A stretch of 37,658 nucleotides of DNA from an uncultured Acetobacteraceae bacterium. Its GTDB lineage: Bacteria > Pseudomonadota > Alphaproteobacteria > Acetobacterales > Acetobacteraceae. This document shows positions 9,249 through 17,403 of the stretch, piece after piece (within the stretch, counting starts at the first letter, position 1; every line of letters begins with the position of its first letter). The notes beneath the pieces are model-generated. The model was not told the origin of the DNA. It searched no databases and worked only from the letters and a program-made list of their open reading frames with translations. Made by a program: the position numbers and the translations under genes. The DNA is taken from assembly GCA_903918195.1 (NCBI GenBank), contig CAIXDS010000209.1:1-37658 (forward strand). The letters are read 5' to 3'.

Positions 9249-9944
9249 GTGCCAGTCGGCCCAAGGGAACGCCACCGCATGGCACGGGTGGGATGGCTGC
9301 GTGCGGCGGTCCTGGGTGCCAATGACGGGATACTTTCAACCTCGAGTCTCGTTCTGGGTGTCGCGGCCGCGCAGGGCGGCCGCAGCAATGTCCTGATCGC
9401 GGGCGTTGCGGGCCTCGTGGCGGGAGCCATGTCGATGGCCGCGGGCGAATATGTGTCGGTGCATTCGCAGGAGGACACCGAACAGGCTGACCTTGCGCTT
9501 GAGCGCGCGGAACTTCGTACCGACGACAAGGGGGAGCATGCGGAGCTCGCGGCAATCTATGTGGGGCGCGGCCTTGATCCCGTGTTGGCGGCCCAGGTCG
9601 CGGAACAGCTGATGGCGCATGACGCACTCGGCGCGCATGCTCGCGACGAGCTTGGCATCTCCACGGCGTTGAGCGCCAATCCTATCCAGGCTGCATGCGC
9701 ATCGGCTGGTAGCTTTGCCGTTGGCGCGGCTATGCCGCTGATGGTCGCCACCTTGGCCCCGGGGGCAACTCTGTTAATTGCGGTGTCGGGAGCGTCCCTT
9801 CTGTTTCTCGCAGGTCTCGGTGCGCTGGCGGCGCGCGCTGGCGGCGCAAACATTGTGCCGGGGGCGGTCCGAGTCACCTTCTGGGGGGCGTTGGCCATGG
9901 GGGTCACCACAGGCGTCGGGGCCTTGTTCGGAACTGTCCTGTGA
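9249..9944 (+). CDS. VIT1/CCC1-family transmembrane protein (putative Fe/Mn transporter), copy 1
   Basis: This 231-residue protein carries the VIT1/CCC1 signature: GWLRAAVLGANDGILSTSSL in helix 1, AGAMSMAAGEYVSVHSQEDT in helix 2, a cytosolic acidic segment (ERAELRTDDKGEHAELAAIY), DALGAHARDELGI, and three C-terminal helices ending GALAMGVTTGVGALFG. Members move Fe2+ or Mn2+ out of the cytosol. The start is GTG 9249: GGGGA ends 8 bases before it, and the paralogue at 31737-32432 has a TTG at the aligned position with the same GGGGA and the same spacing, giving the same 231-residue length. The two proteins are about 80% identical by eye. It heads an operon with MacA-, permease- and ATPase-like genes and has a FixJ-like box upstream. 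Confidence 0.92.
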   Translation: MPVGPRERHRMARVGWLRAAVLGANDGILSTSSLVLGVAAAQGGRSNVLIAGVAGLVAGAMSMAAGEYVSVHSQEDTEQADLALERAELRTDDKGEHAELAAIYVGRGLDPVLAAQVAEQLMAHDALGAHARDELGISTALSANPIQAACASAGSFAVGAAMPLMVATLAPGATLLIAVSGASLLFLAGLGALAARAGGANIVPGAVRVTFWGALAMGVTTGVGALFGTVL

Positions 9945-9978
9945 GCGCGCAAATTATGCCAGCCTTGCACAACGGGCT

Positions 9979-11307
9979 ATGGCGAAAGTCAACGGCGAGG
10001 TGCACCGGCAAGCGCCGGCGCTGCCGGGGAAACCTCTTCAAATGAACCAACCAGCCAGGACACCCGCGCACGGCATTGCCATGGCTGGGGGACATCTCTG
10101 GGCAGCGCTATGGTCGCACCGGTGGCTGAGTCTGGTGGGCTTCGTGGCCCTCGGGATCGCGGGATGGCAGGCGACCAGAATCATCATGGGCCCGTTCGTC
10201 GCGGTTGATCGTGTGAAGCGCGGCGATCTGATCGAGACGGTCGTTGCGACCGGCAACGTCGAAACCCCTTTTCGGGTCGTGATCGGCAGCCAGATCACCG
10301 GAACCGTCGAAGAGGTTCGGGTCGACGAAGGGCAGCGCGTGACCAAAGGACAGCCTCTCGTGTCACTCGAGTCCCGGGAGTTGAAGGCCGACTTGGTGCA
10401 GGCCCAGGGGGCCGTGGCGCAGGCCGAAGCCCACATGCGCCAGCTTGAAGAGTTGACGTTGCCCACGGCGCGTCAGGCCCTCAAGGAGGCCCAGGCGACG
10501 TTGCTCAACGCGCAACAGACCATCGGTCGGACATCGCAACTGGCCCATGCCGGCTTTGCCACACGGGTCGCCCTTGATGCGGCGCAGAAGGAACTTGATG
10601 TGGCGCGAACCCAGGTTCGGACCGCCGAGCTTCAGGTCTACACGGCCGGCCTCAGCGGCAGCGACTATGTCACCGGACAGACCCAACTCACCCAGGCACG
10701 GGCGAACCGCGACACCGCGTCCTCGCGGCTCGGTTATGCGACGATTTCCGCCCCACGCGCCGGGGTTCTGATCAGCCGCAGCGTCGAGCGGGGAAGTGTC
10801 GTGCAGGCGGGCAACACCCTCATGGTCCTCGCGCCCGACGGCGAAACGCAACTCGTCCTGCAGATCGACGAGCGCAATCTGGCGAAGCTGGTGCTTGCCC
10901 AGAAGGCAGTCGCCTCAGCGGATTCCTATGCCGCCCAGCGATTTGGCGCTGTCGTTTCTTATATCAACCCCGGCGTTGACATTGCCCGTGCCGCGGTCGA
11001 GGTGAAACTCACGGTGCCCGATCCTCCGGCCTACCTGCGGCAGGACATGACGGTCTCAGTCGACATCGAGGTTGCCCGCCGCACGCACGCGCTCGTCCTG
11101 GCGGGACGCGCGGTGCACGATGCCTTGTCGGCGATGCCCTGGACGATGGTGATCGAGCAGGGGCGGGCCACTAAGCGGCTGGTTCACCTCGGGCTGCAAG
11201 GCCGCACGCAGATGGAGATTCTCGACGGGCTGGTGGAAGGGGATGCCGTGATTGCCGCGACCTCCAGTGTGCTTGCCGGACAACGCGTGCGGCCGGCGTC
11301 GCCATGA
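9979..11307 (+). CDS. MacA/HlyD-type periplasmic adaptor of an ABC exporter
   Basis: The protein has one N-terminal membrane anchor (WLSLVGFVALGIAGW), then VKRGDLIETVVATGNVETPF, the lipoyl half GTVEEVRVDEGQRVTKGQPL, an alpha-hairpin, the second lipoyl half (ATISAPRAGVLISRSVERGS) and beta-barrel/membrane-proximal domains with VEVKLTVPDPPAYLRQDMTV. This is the layout of MacA-like membrane-fusion proteins, which couple a MacB-type ABC pump to an outer-membrane channel. Its stop overlaps the start of the permease gene (ATGA). The start is uncertain: ATG 9979 (442 residues) or ATG 10042, which has GGGGA 11 bases upstream. It follows the VIT1 gene by about 35 bases. No outer-membrane factor is encoded beside it; the NodT-like protein of the divergent operon could serve. 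Confidence 0.9.
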   Translation: MAKVNGEVHRQAPALPGKPLQMNQPARTPAHGIAMAGGHLWAALWSHRWLSLVGFVALGIAGWQATRIIMGPFVAVDRVKRGDLIETVVATGNVETPFRVVIGSQITGTVEEVRVDEGQRVTKGQPLVSLESRELKADLVQAQGAVAQAEAHMRQLEELTLPTARQALKEAQATLLNAQQTIGRTSQLAHAGFATRVALDAAQKELDVARTQVRTAELQVYTAGLSGSDYVTGQTQLTQARANRDTASSRLGYATISAPRAGVLISRSVERGSVVQAGNTLMVLAPDGETQLVLQIDERNLAKLVLAQKAVASADSYAAQRFGAVVSYINPGVDIARAAVEVKLTVPDPPAYLRQDMTVSVDIEVARRTHALVLAGRAVHDALSAMPWTMVIEQGRATKRLVHLGLQGRTQMEILDGLVEGDAVIAATSSVLAGQRVRPASP

Positions 11308-12530
11308 ACCGCTGGCTGCCGTTCGAATGGATCGCCGCGGTGCGGTTTCTGCGCGAAGGTCGGATGCAGACGGCGTTCATCATCACCGGAATCGCCATCG
11401 GGGTTGGCGTCATCGTCTTCATGTCGGCACTGCTCACCGGGTTGCAGGCGAACTTCATCAAGCGTGTTCTGACATCACAACCGCAAATCCAGCTCCTGCC
11501 CCCCGATCAGGTTGCCAGACCGCTGCGCAATGGTCCCGGCGAACTGGAGGATGCCATTGTCCAGCGCCCGAGCCAGCGCGTCATTTCCATTGACCAATGG
11601 GCCAAGATCCGCGACCGGATGTTGGCTATTCCCGAGATCACGGCTGTCTCGCCGACGATGGCCGGCTCGGCGCTGGCGGTTCGTGGCGCCGCCAGCCGCG
11701 CGATCTCGATATCCGGCGTTGAACCCGCGTCGTATTTCAAGATCGTCAGAGTGCCGGATTACATCGTGGCGGGCGAGCCGCGACTGACCAACGAGGACAT
11801 CATCATCGGCACCGAGCTTGCGAAGGACCTTGGCGCGAACGTCGGCGACAAGCTGAACGTCCAGGCCGCCTCAGGTACAACCGTGGTGCTGACAATCACC
11901 GGCCTGGCTGATTTCGGCAACAAAAGTGTTAACGAGCGAACGACGTATGTTGCATTACGTACGGCGCAGTCGCTGCTTGCCACGATCGGCGGAGTGACCA
12001 CGATCGATATGACGGTGCAGGACATCTACGCCGCGGAAATCATGGCGGAACAGATTCAGGCGTCGAACTTCGTGGAGGCCGACAGCTGGATCAAGACCAA
12101 TGCGCAGTTCTTTACCGCCGTTCAGGCGCAACAGACATCGAACACACTGATCAGGCTTTTCGTCGGTTTGTCGGTCGCGTTCGGGATCGCCGCCGTCCTG
12201 GTGGTATCCGTCATCCAACGCTCGAAGGACATCGGGATATTGCGGGCGATGGGGACCTCGCGCGGACAGGTGCTGCGGGTCTTCCTGCTGCAAGGCGGTT
12301 TGCTGGGCTTTGTCGGCGCCTTGGTCGGCGCGGCCCTGGGGGTTGGCGGGCTCTATTACTGGCATGCTGTCGTGCGGCAGGCCGACGGTACCGAGCTTTT
12401 TCCGTTGATCCTGGAGCGCAGCCTGTTCGTCTACACCGCCCTGCTGGCAACCATGACCGGACTGCTTGCGGCGATGGCGCCGGCATTGCGCGCGGCCAGG
12501 CTCGATCCGGTGGTGGCGATCCGTGGCTGA
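11304..12530 (+). CDS. MacB/FtsX-type ABC transporter permease
   Basis: A 408-residue inner-membrane protein with the MacB-type arrangement. It has an N-terminal helix ([20 protein letters not shown]), a large periplasmic domain of about 240 residues ([40 protein letters not shown]), then three C-terminal helices containing [20 protein letters not shown]. That last motif is diagnostic of the FtsX/LolC/MacB permease family. Unlike MacB, the ATPase is a separate polypeptide encoded next. It overlaps the adaptor gene by 4 bases and the ATPase gene by 8 bases (GTG 12523, stop 12528-12530), so the three are probably made together. The substrate is unknown. Confidence 0.92.
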   Translation: MNRWLPFEWIAAVRFLREGRMQTAFIITGIAIGVGVIVFMSALLTGLQANFIKRVLTSQPQIQLLPPDQVARPLRNGPGELEDAIVQRPSQRVISIDQWAKIRDRMLAIPEITAVSPTMAGSALAVRGAASRAISISGVEPASYFKIVRVPDYIVAGEPRLTNEDIIIGTELAKDLGANVGDKLNVQAASGTTVVLTITGLADFGNKSVNERTTYVALRTAQSLLATIGGVTTIDMTVQDIYAAEIMAEQIQASNFVEADSWIKTNAQFFTAVQAQQTSNTLIRLFVGLSVAFGIAAVLVVSVIQRSKDIGILRAMGTSRGQVLRVFLLQGGLLGFVGALVGAALGVGGLYYWHAVVRQADGTELFPLILERSLFVYTALLATMTGLLAAMAPALRAARLDPVVAIRG

Positions 12531-13206
12531 AGAAGTTCTCCGGCTCGATCGCGTCTGCAAGGCCTACAATATCGGCCAGCCATCCGAGACGGAGGTGCTG
12601 CACGACATCGACCTGAGTTTGGAGCGAGGCCAGTTCCTGGCGCTGACGGGGCCGTCCGGTTCGGGCAAGAGCACGCTTCTCAATATCGTCGGCCTGCTCG
12701 ATGAGCCGACATCCGGGCGCCTCTACATCAAGGGCGAAGACACCGGCATGCTTGGTGACACCGCGCTCACACAACTGCGGGCGCATACGATCGGCTTCGT
12801 GTTCCAGGATCATCACCTGATCTCGGCGTTCACCGCCGTTGAGAACGTGATGATGCCGTTGTTGGTCGACCGCGGTTTCCCCAGCCCTGACATCGTCAAA
12901 CGGGCGGAGGATCTCATGGCCCGTGTCGGCCTCGCAAAGGTTTCCCGAAACCTCGCCACGAACATGTCGGGTGGACAGCAGCAACGCGTTGCCATCGCGC
13001 GCGCCCTGGCGATGAATCCGGACCTCGTGCTTGCCGACGAGCCGACGGGCAACCTCGATACGAAGTCGGCCGACAGCGTCTTCGAACTCATGCGGCAGGT
13101 GAACCGCGAGAGTGGCACCACCTTCCTGATGGTCACCCACAACCTTGATCTGGCAAGACGGTGTGACCGGATCATCGAGGTCGTGGACGGCCGGGTCACG
13201 CCCTGA
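12523..13206 (+). CDS. ABC transporter ATP-binding protein, LolD/MacB type
   Basis: A 227-residue ATPase with Walker [11 protein letters not shown]-loop VFQDHHLI, signature [17 protein letters not shown], Walker [10 protein letters not shown] followed by NLDTKSAD, and H-loop [11 protein letters not shown]. The NLDT after Walker B is typical of the LolD/MacB/FtsE class. GTG 12523 is chosen because it overlaps the permease end and starts the protein just before the first strand ([11 protein letters not shown]). It energises the FtsX-type permease encoded upstream. It is the last gene of the operon and converges with acetate kinase, with only 38 bases between the stops. Confidence 0.93.
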   Translation: MAEEVLRLDRVCKAYNIGQPSETEVLHDIDLSLERGQFLALTGPSGSGKSTLLNIVGLLDEPTSGRLYIKGEDTGMLGDTALTQLRAHTIGFVFQDHHLISAFTAVENVMMPLLVDRGFPSPDIVKRAEDLMARVGLAKVSRNLATNMSGGQQQRVAIARALAMNPDLVLADEPTGNLDTKSADSVFELMRQVNRESGTTFLMVTHNLDLARRCDRIIEVVDGRVTP

Positions 13207-13244
13207 GCATCGCCCCGCGGTGAGGCTTGGCGATTTACGCGGCG

Positions 13245-14426
13245 TTATGGCGGGTTCTCCCGAAGTGTCGCGCGCGTATGGCGGGCGATCATCACTTCTT
13301 CGTCGGTTGCGATGACGCGTACCTCGACCGCGCTGCCGGCCAGGCTGATCAGCCCGGCGCTGCGGGCATTGGCCGTGTCGTCCAGCCGCACGCCCAGCCA
13401 CGCCAGCCGCGCGCACACCGCCGCGCGCACGGGGGCGGCGTGCTGGCCGATGCCCGCGGTGAACACCAGCCCGTCCAGGCCGCTCAGCGCACTCGCCAGC
13501 GCGCCCGCGTGGGCCGCGATCCGGTAACTGAACAGGTCCAGCGCCTCGCGGGCATGCGGGTTATCGCTCGCCAGCAGCACGCGCACGTCGTCGCTGATTG
13601 CGGACACGCCCAGGAGGCCGGAGCGGCGGTAGAGCATGTCCTCGATGTCCGCGAAACTGTACCCCTGTCTTCCCAGGTGGAGGATCACGGCCGGGTCGAG
13701 GCTGCCGCACCGCGTCGCCATCACCAGCCCGTCCAGCGTACTGAATCCCATCGTCGTTTCGATGCTGCGCCCGGCCAGCAGCGCGCACAGGCTGGCGCCG
13801 GCCCCCAGATGCGCGACGATGACCCGTCCGGCCGCCAGGCGCGGCGACACCGACACCAGTCGCGAGGCGATGTACTCGTAGGACAGGCCGTGGAACCCGT
13901 ATCGTCGTACCCCCGCCGCCATGAGCGCCCGCGGCAAGGCAAGAGCTTGCGCAACGGGCGGCAGTGTGTGGTGGAAAGCGGTGTCGAAGCACACGACCTG
14001 CGGCAATGCGGGCCGGGACGCGCAGAGGGCGCGGATCGGCGCGATGTTGTGCGGCAGGTGCAGCGGATCGAGCGGAACAAGTGCCGCCAGCGCCGCCAGC
14101 AGGCGGGGAGTCACGCGCGCCGGCGCCACATGGTCGGCGCCGCCATGCACGACCCGATGCCCGACCGCGCCCAACCCGTCCGGGCCAAGGTGCGCCAGCG
14201 CAAACGTCATCAGCGCCTCCAGCGCCACCGCAAACGGGTCAGGCAGCCCCGCCGGCCAACGCTGCTCGGCCAGGACGCCCCCTTCGGCGTCGTGCGCCAG
14301 CAGGTGCGGTGCGGCGCCGGTATCCTCGATCTCGCCCCGGGCCGTCGCCACCGGCGATCCGGCGTTGAACAGCGCGAATTTCAGGCTCGACGACCCGGCG
14401 TTCAGTGTCAGGATCGACCCTGTCAC
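13245..14426 (-). CDS. ackA: Acetate kinase
   Basis: A 393-residue ASKHA-fold kinase with the acetate kinase signatures. These are LTLNAGSSSLKFALF at the N-terminus, VGHRVVHGG, LHLPHNIAPI, CFDTAFHHTLPP, RYGFHGLSYEYIA, VAHLGAGASLCALLAGRSIE, GFSTLDGLVMATRCGSLDPA and FTAGIGQHAAPVRA. It converts acetyl phosphate and ADP to acetate and ATP, or the reverse. The start is GTG 14426, which overlaps the stop of the phosphotransacetylase fusion gene by 4 bases (GTGA); an upstream ATG would run into that gene. Together with that gene and PFOR encoded divergently, it would allow substrate-level phosphorylation from pyruvate when oxygen is low. The class could include propionate/butyrate kinases, but the pairing favours acetate. 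Confidence 0.95.
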   Translation of the reverse strand: MTGSILTLNAGSSSLKFALFNAGSPVATARGEIEDTGAAPHLLAHDAEGGVLAEQRWPAGLPDPFAVALEALMTFALAHLGPDGLGAVGHRVVHGGADHVAPARVTPRLLAALAALVPLDPLHLPHNIAPIRALCASRPALPQVVCFDTAFHHTLPPVAQALALPRALMAAGVRRYGFHGLSYEYIASRLVSVSPRLAAGRVIVAHLGAGASLCALLAGRSIETTMGFSTLDGLVMATRCGSLDPAVILHLGRQGYSFADIEDMLYRRSGLLGVSAISDDVRVLLASDNPHAREALDLFSYRIAAHAGALASALSGLDGLVFTAGIGQHAAPVRAAVCARLAWLGVRLDDTANARSAGLISLAGSAVEVRVIATDEEVMIARHTRATLRENPP

Positions 14427-15823
14427 GCCACGCCCGCCCGGGCCATCAGCACGCCCAATGTGCACGATGCCAACCGCGTGGCGGCGCTGTCGGCCCGGCT
14501 GGTCAGGACGATTGGCACGGTCGCGCCCAGCACCACGCCCGCCGCCGCGGCGCCGGACAGGAACGTGAGTTCTTTGGCGAGCATGTTTCCGGCCTCGAGG
14601 TCCGGCACCACCAGGATGTCGGCCCGGCCGGTCACGTCCGAGACAATGCCCTTTTCTGCCGCCGCAGCAGCGTTGATCGCATTGTCAAACGCCAGCGGCC
14701 CATCCAGCTTCCCGCCGGTGATCTGCCCGCGATCCGACATCTTGCACAGCGCCGCCGCTTCCACGGTCGACGGCATCTGCGGGTTCACCACCTCGACCGC
14801 GGCCAGGATCGCCACAAGCGGCCGGGCGATCCCGATGACGTGCGCGCAATCGATCGCATTCTGCACGATGCCCACCTTTTCGGCCAAGGTCGGCGTAATG
14901 TTGATCGCCATGTCGGTCAGCAACAGGAGGCGGGGATAGTCCGGCACGTCCATGACGGAGACGTGGCTGATGTGCCTGGCGGTCCGCAGCCCGGTTTGCG
15001 ATGCCACAACGGGGTGCATCAGCACGTCGGTGTGCAGGTCGCCCTTCATCAGCATGCCGACCTCGCCGGCGCGGGCCAGCGCGACCGCCTGGGCCGCGGA
15101 CTGCCGCGCGTCCTGTGCCTCCACCAGCCGATAGCCGGTGATATCCAGCGCCTCGGCCGTTGCGACCTCCCGGATGCGAGAAGCCGGTCCGATCAGTACA
15201 GGCACGATGTATCCGGCCTTCGCCGCATCCACTGCCGCCCGCAACGACACGGGGTCGACCGGATGCACCACCGCCGTGACGACGGCAGCGTCAGCTGCCG
15301 CCCGCGCCTGCAGTGCTTCCATGTTGTCGTGCCGCTCCACCCGGATAGAGGGCAGCACGGCCCGTTTCAACCGTACCTTCCCGCGCGGCGCGCGCGTCTC
15401 GGCGGTCCCGGTGATTACTGTCCGGCCGTCCTGGTTGGTGCAGACGCAGGCGAGCGTCACATCGCTCTTTGGGGCGCTTTTTGCCGTGACCGTCAGCGTT
15501 GCCGTGATGGTATCGCCGATGCCGACCGGATGGAGGAAACGAAGGTCCTGGCTCAGGTAGATCGTCCCCGGCCCCGGCAGTCTGGTGCCCAGCACGGCGG
15601 AGATCAGTCCGGCGGTCCACATGCCGTGGATGATAATGTGGTGAAACATGTCGGTCACGGCATAGGCAGGATCAACATTCGCCGGATTCAGGTCCCCGGT
15701 GGCGGCGGCGAACAGGTCGATGTCGCGTTGCGTGACCGTGTGCGAAACGCTGGCGCTCTCGCCCAATGCCAGGTCATCGAAGGTACGGTTCTCGAGGAAC
15801 GTGTCGACGGCAATATCGGGCAT
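14423..15823 (-). CDS. Bifunctional MaoC-like hydratase / phosphate acetyl(butyryl)transferase
   Basis: The 466-residue protein is a fusion. Residues 1 to about 150 are a hot-dog MaoC-like domain (FDDLALGESASVSHTVTQRD, GDLNPANVDPAYA, FHHIIIHGMWTAGLISAVLG). From about residue 165 it is a phosphotransacetylase-type domain (AAVDAAKAGYIVPVLIGPAS, MLMKGDLHTDVLM, LTDMAINITPTLAEKVGIVQ, DVTGRADILVVPDLEAGNML). Such fusions are known in alphaproteobacteria and are annotated as enoyl-CoA hydratase/phosphate acetyltransferase. The transferase makes acetyl phosphate from acetyl-CoA for the overlapping ackA; the role of the hydratase-like part is unproven. ATG 15823 starts the MaoC domain directly; codons upstream up to 15865 look non-coding. 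A FixJ-like box lies 160 bases upstream. Confidence 0.93.
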   Translation of the reverse strand: MPDIAVDTFLENRTFDDLALGESASVSHTVTQRDIDLFAAATGDLNPANVDPAYAVTDMFHHIIIHGMWTAGLISAVLGTRLPGPGTIYLSQDLRFLHPVGIGDTITATLTVTAKSAPKSDVTLACVCTNQDGRTVITGTAETRAPRGKVRLKRAVLPSIRVERHDNMEALQARAAADAAVVTAVVHPVDPVSLRAAVDAAKAGYIVPVLIGPASRIREVATAEALDITGYRLVEAQDARQSAAQAVALARAGEVGMLMKGDLHTDVLMHPVVASQTGLRTARHISHVSVMDVPDYPRLLLLTDMAINITPTLAEKVGIVQNAIDCAHVIGIARPLVAILAAVEVVNPQMPSTVEAAALCKMSDRGQITGGKLDGPLAFDNAINAAAAAEKGIVSDVTGRADILVVPDLEAGNMLAKELTFLSGAAAAGVVLGATVPIVLTSRADSAATRLASCTLGVLMARAGVA

Positions 15824-15982
15824 CGCGCTCAGTCCTTCAGGACGCAGGTTCCCGGCGCATCGCAACGCGAGACGCCCATCGTCGGCGGCGCGACCGGCGG
15901 CCCGGAATGCCCGGCCAACCGGGAGCCGCCCATGGTCGGTTGGAACCCCAGCCTGGGCCTTTGGCAGACGCGGGATCAGGGG

Positions 15983-15995
15983 CGGAAACTACGCA
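15983..15995 (-). promoter_or_regulatory. FixJ-like box facing phosphotransacetylase-ackA
   Basis: The minus strand reads TGCGTAGTTTCCG followed by CCCCTGATC. It contains the exact core GTAGTTTCCG and a downstream CCTG as in the other boxes. It is oriented toward the MaoC-phosphotransacetylase gene, about 160 bases from its start. Confidence 0.75.
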
Positions 15996-16027
15996 TTCCG
16001 TTCGCGGCGGGAAGAAGTGTCGCGGCG

Positions 16028-16040
16028 TGAGTAGTTTCCG
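16028..16040 (+). promoter_or_regulatory. FixJ-like box facing MFS-PFOR operon
   Basis: The sequence TGAGTAGTTTCCG is identical over 13 bases to the boxes at 9131 and 34095. It lies 61 bases upstream of the MFS start, a typical distance for an activator site upstream of a promoter. Confidence 0.77.
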
Positions 16041-16101
16041 GCACTGCCGCCGCAGCTTCCCCGGCCACTAGCGTTGAGGACGATCTCACAGGGGCTGCAC
16101 C

Positions 16102-17403
16102 ATGTCGGCAACCGCTTTACCCGCCTTGCCTGCCTCGTCCGCGCGCGCCGGCCATGTCGGCTTCATGATTGCCTGGGGCTTCTGCCTGCTGTTTTATTTC
16201 GGGCAATACGCGCTTCGGTCAGCGCCGGGCGTCATGGTTCCCGAGTTGACCGGCGAATTTGGCCTCACGACGTTGGGTGTCGGCTCTCTGCTGGGCCTGT
16301 ACTATTACACCTACTCCGTCTTCGCGATCGTCGCCGGCGCCTCGCTCGACCGGCTCGGCGCCAAATACGTCATCCCGGCCGGCATCGTTGTGACCGCCAT
16401 CGGCAGCGTCCTGTTCGGCCTCGGTTCCTACGAGACGGCCGAGATCGGCCGCCTGCTGCAGGGCGCCGGCGCCGCCTTCGCCTTCACCGGCGCCGTCTAT
16501 CTCGCTGCCCATGGCTTCAGCGCCGCCTACCTCGCGACCGCCATCGGTTTCACCCAGATGTTCGGCATGCTCGGCGGCTCGGCGGGGCAATTCGCCGTTG
16601 GCCCCATGATCCATGGCCTGATTTCCTGGCAGCAATTCTGGTTCATCGCCGGCGGCGTGCTGCTGGTGGTCGCCCTCATCGTGCTGATCGCGACACCGGC
16701 GGGCCACGACAGACGGCCGGTTGCCGGCGGCGGCTCGTGGCTGTCGATGTTCCGGCCCTACAAGGTCGTGCTGGCGAACCCGCAATCCTATCTGTGCGGC
16801 TTCACCGCCGGGCTGCTGTTTCTGCCGACTACCATCGGCGACATGATCTGGGGCATCCCGTTCCTGCGCGATGGCCTGGGCATCGACTATACGGACGCGG
16901 TGAACCGCGCGACCATGGTGCCGCTCGGCTGGGTCATCGGTTGTCCGCTGCTCGGCTACCTTGCCGACCGGATCGGACGGCGCAAGCCGGTGCTGCTCGG
17001 CGGCGCCTTGCTGATGCTGGTCGTCACCGTTTGCATCGTCTATCTGCCTTCGGCTCTGCCGCCCTATCTGCTCGGCCTGCTGCTGGGCATCGGGTCCGGT
17101 GCCGCGATGATCCCCTACAGCATCATCAAGGAAGTGAACCCGGACGAGGTGAAGGGCAGCGCCACCGGCGCCATCAACTTCCTCGTCTTCACCCTCAGCG
17201 CCCTGCTCGCACCGGCCTATGGCTGGCTGCTCAGCAACCTGTCTGGCGGCGGCAAGCTGACGCTGGCGGTGTTTCAGGACGCCAGCACCGTGGGTGTCGG
17301 CGGCATCGTGCTGGCGATTTTCCTTGCCCTGTTCATCCGCGAGACCGGGCACAAGGGCCATCCGGCCGCCGCGCTGGCGTCAACCGCAAAGCCCCTGTCA
17401 TGA
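16102..17403 (+). CDS. MFS transporter, 12 helices
   Basis: The 433-residue protein is almost entirely hydrophobic helices. It has an MFS loop 2-3 element (ASLDRLGAKYVIPAGIVVTA), GRLLQGAGAAFAFTGAVYLA in helix 4, and a second-half counterpart ADRIGRRKPVLLGGALL. The family resembles anion/organic-acid symporters such as GlpT/ExuT relatives, but the substrate cannot be read from sequence. The start ATG 16102 has AGGGG nine bases upstream. It is the first gene of a four-gene operon; its stop overlaps the next start (ATGA at 17400). Co-expression with pyruvate:ferredoxin oxidoreductase suggests a carboxylate, for example pyruvate or a related acid, entering or leaving the cell. That is inference. 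Confidence 0.9.
   Translation: MSATALPALPASSARAGHVGFMIAWGFCLLFYFGQYALRSAPGVMVPELTGEFGLTTLGVGSLLGLYYYTYSVFAIVAGASLDRLGAKYVIPAGIVVTAIGSVLFGLGSYETAEIGRLLQGAGAAFAFTGAVYLAAHGFSAAYLATAIGFTQMFGMLGGSAGQFAVGPMIHGLISWQQFWFIAGGVLLVVALIVLIATPAGHDRRPVAGGGSWLSMFRPYKVVLANPQSYLCGFTAGLLFLPTTIGDMIWGIPFLRDGLGIDYTDAVNRATMVPLGWVIGCPLLGYLADRIGRRKPVLLGGALLMLVVTVCIVYLPSALPPYLLGLLLGIGSGAAMIPYSIIKEVNPDEVKGSATGAINFLVFTLSALLAPAYGWLLSNLSGGGKLTLAVFQDASTVGVGGIVLAIFLALFIRETGHKGHPAAALASTAKPLS

Larger units (their letters stand above)
15824..16101. promoter_or_regulatory. Divergent promoter region between Pta-AckA and PFOR operons
   Basis: This 278-base region separates the two central-metabolism operons and holds two FixJ-like boxes in opposite orientation, 45 bases centre to centre (15983-15995 minus, 16028-16040 plus). 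One site would face each operon. I see no other recognisable operator and no FNR/FixK-type TTGAT-N4-ATCAA palindrome. Confidence 0.65.

Noticed and set aside
16219..17361. Long minus-strand open frame (380 codons) opposite the MFS gene
   Set aside because: Its translation is a Gln/Asp/Gly-rich low-complexity shadow, while the plus strand encodes a clear 12-helix transporter.
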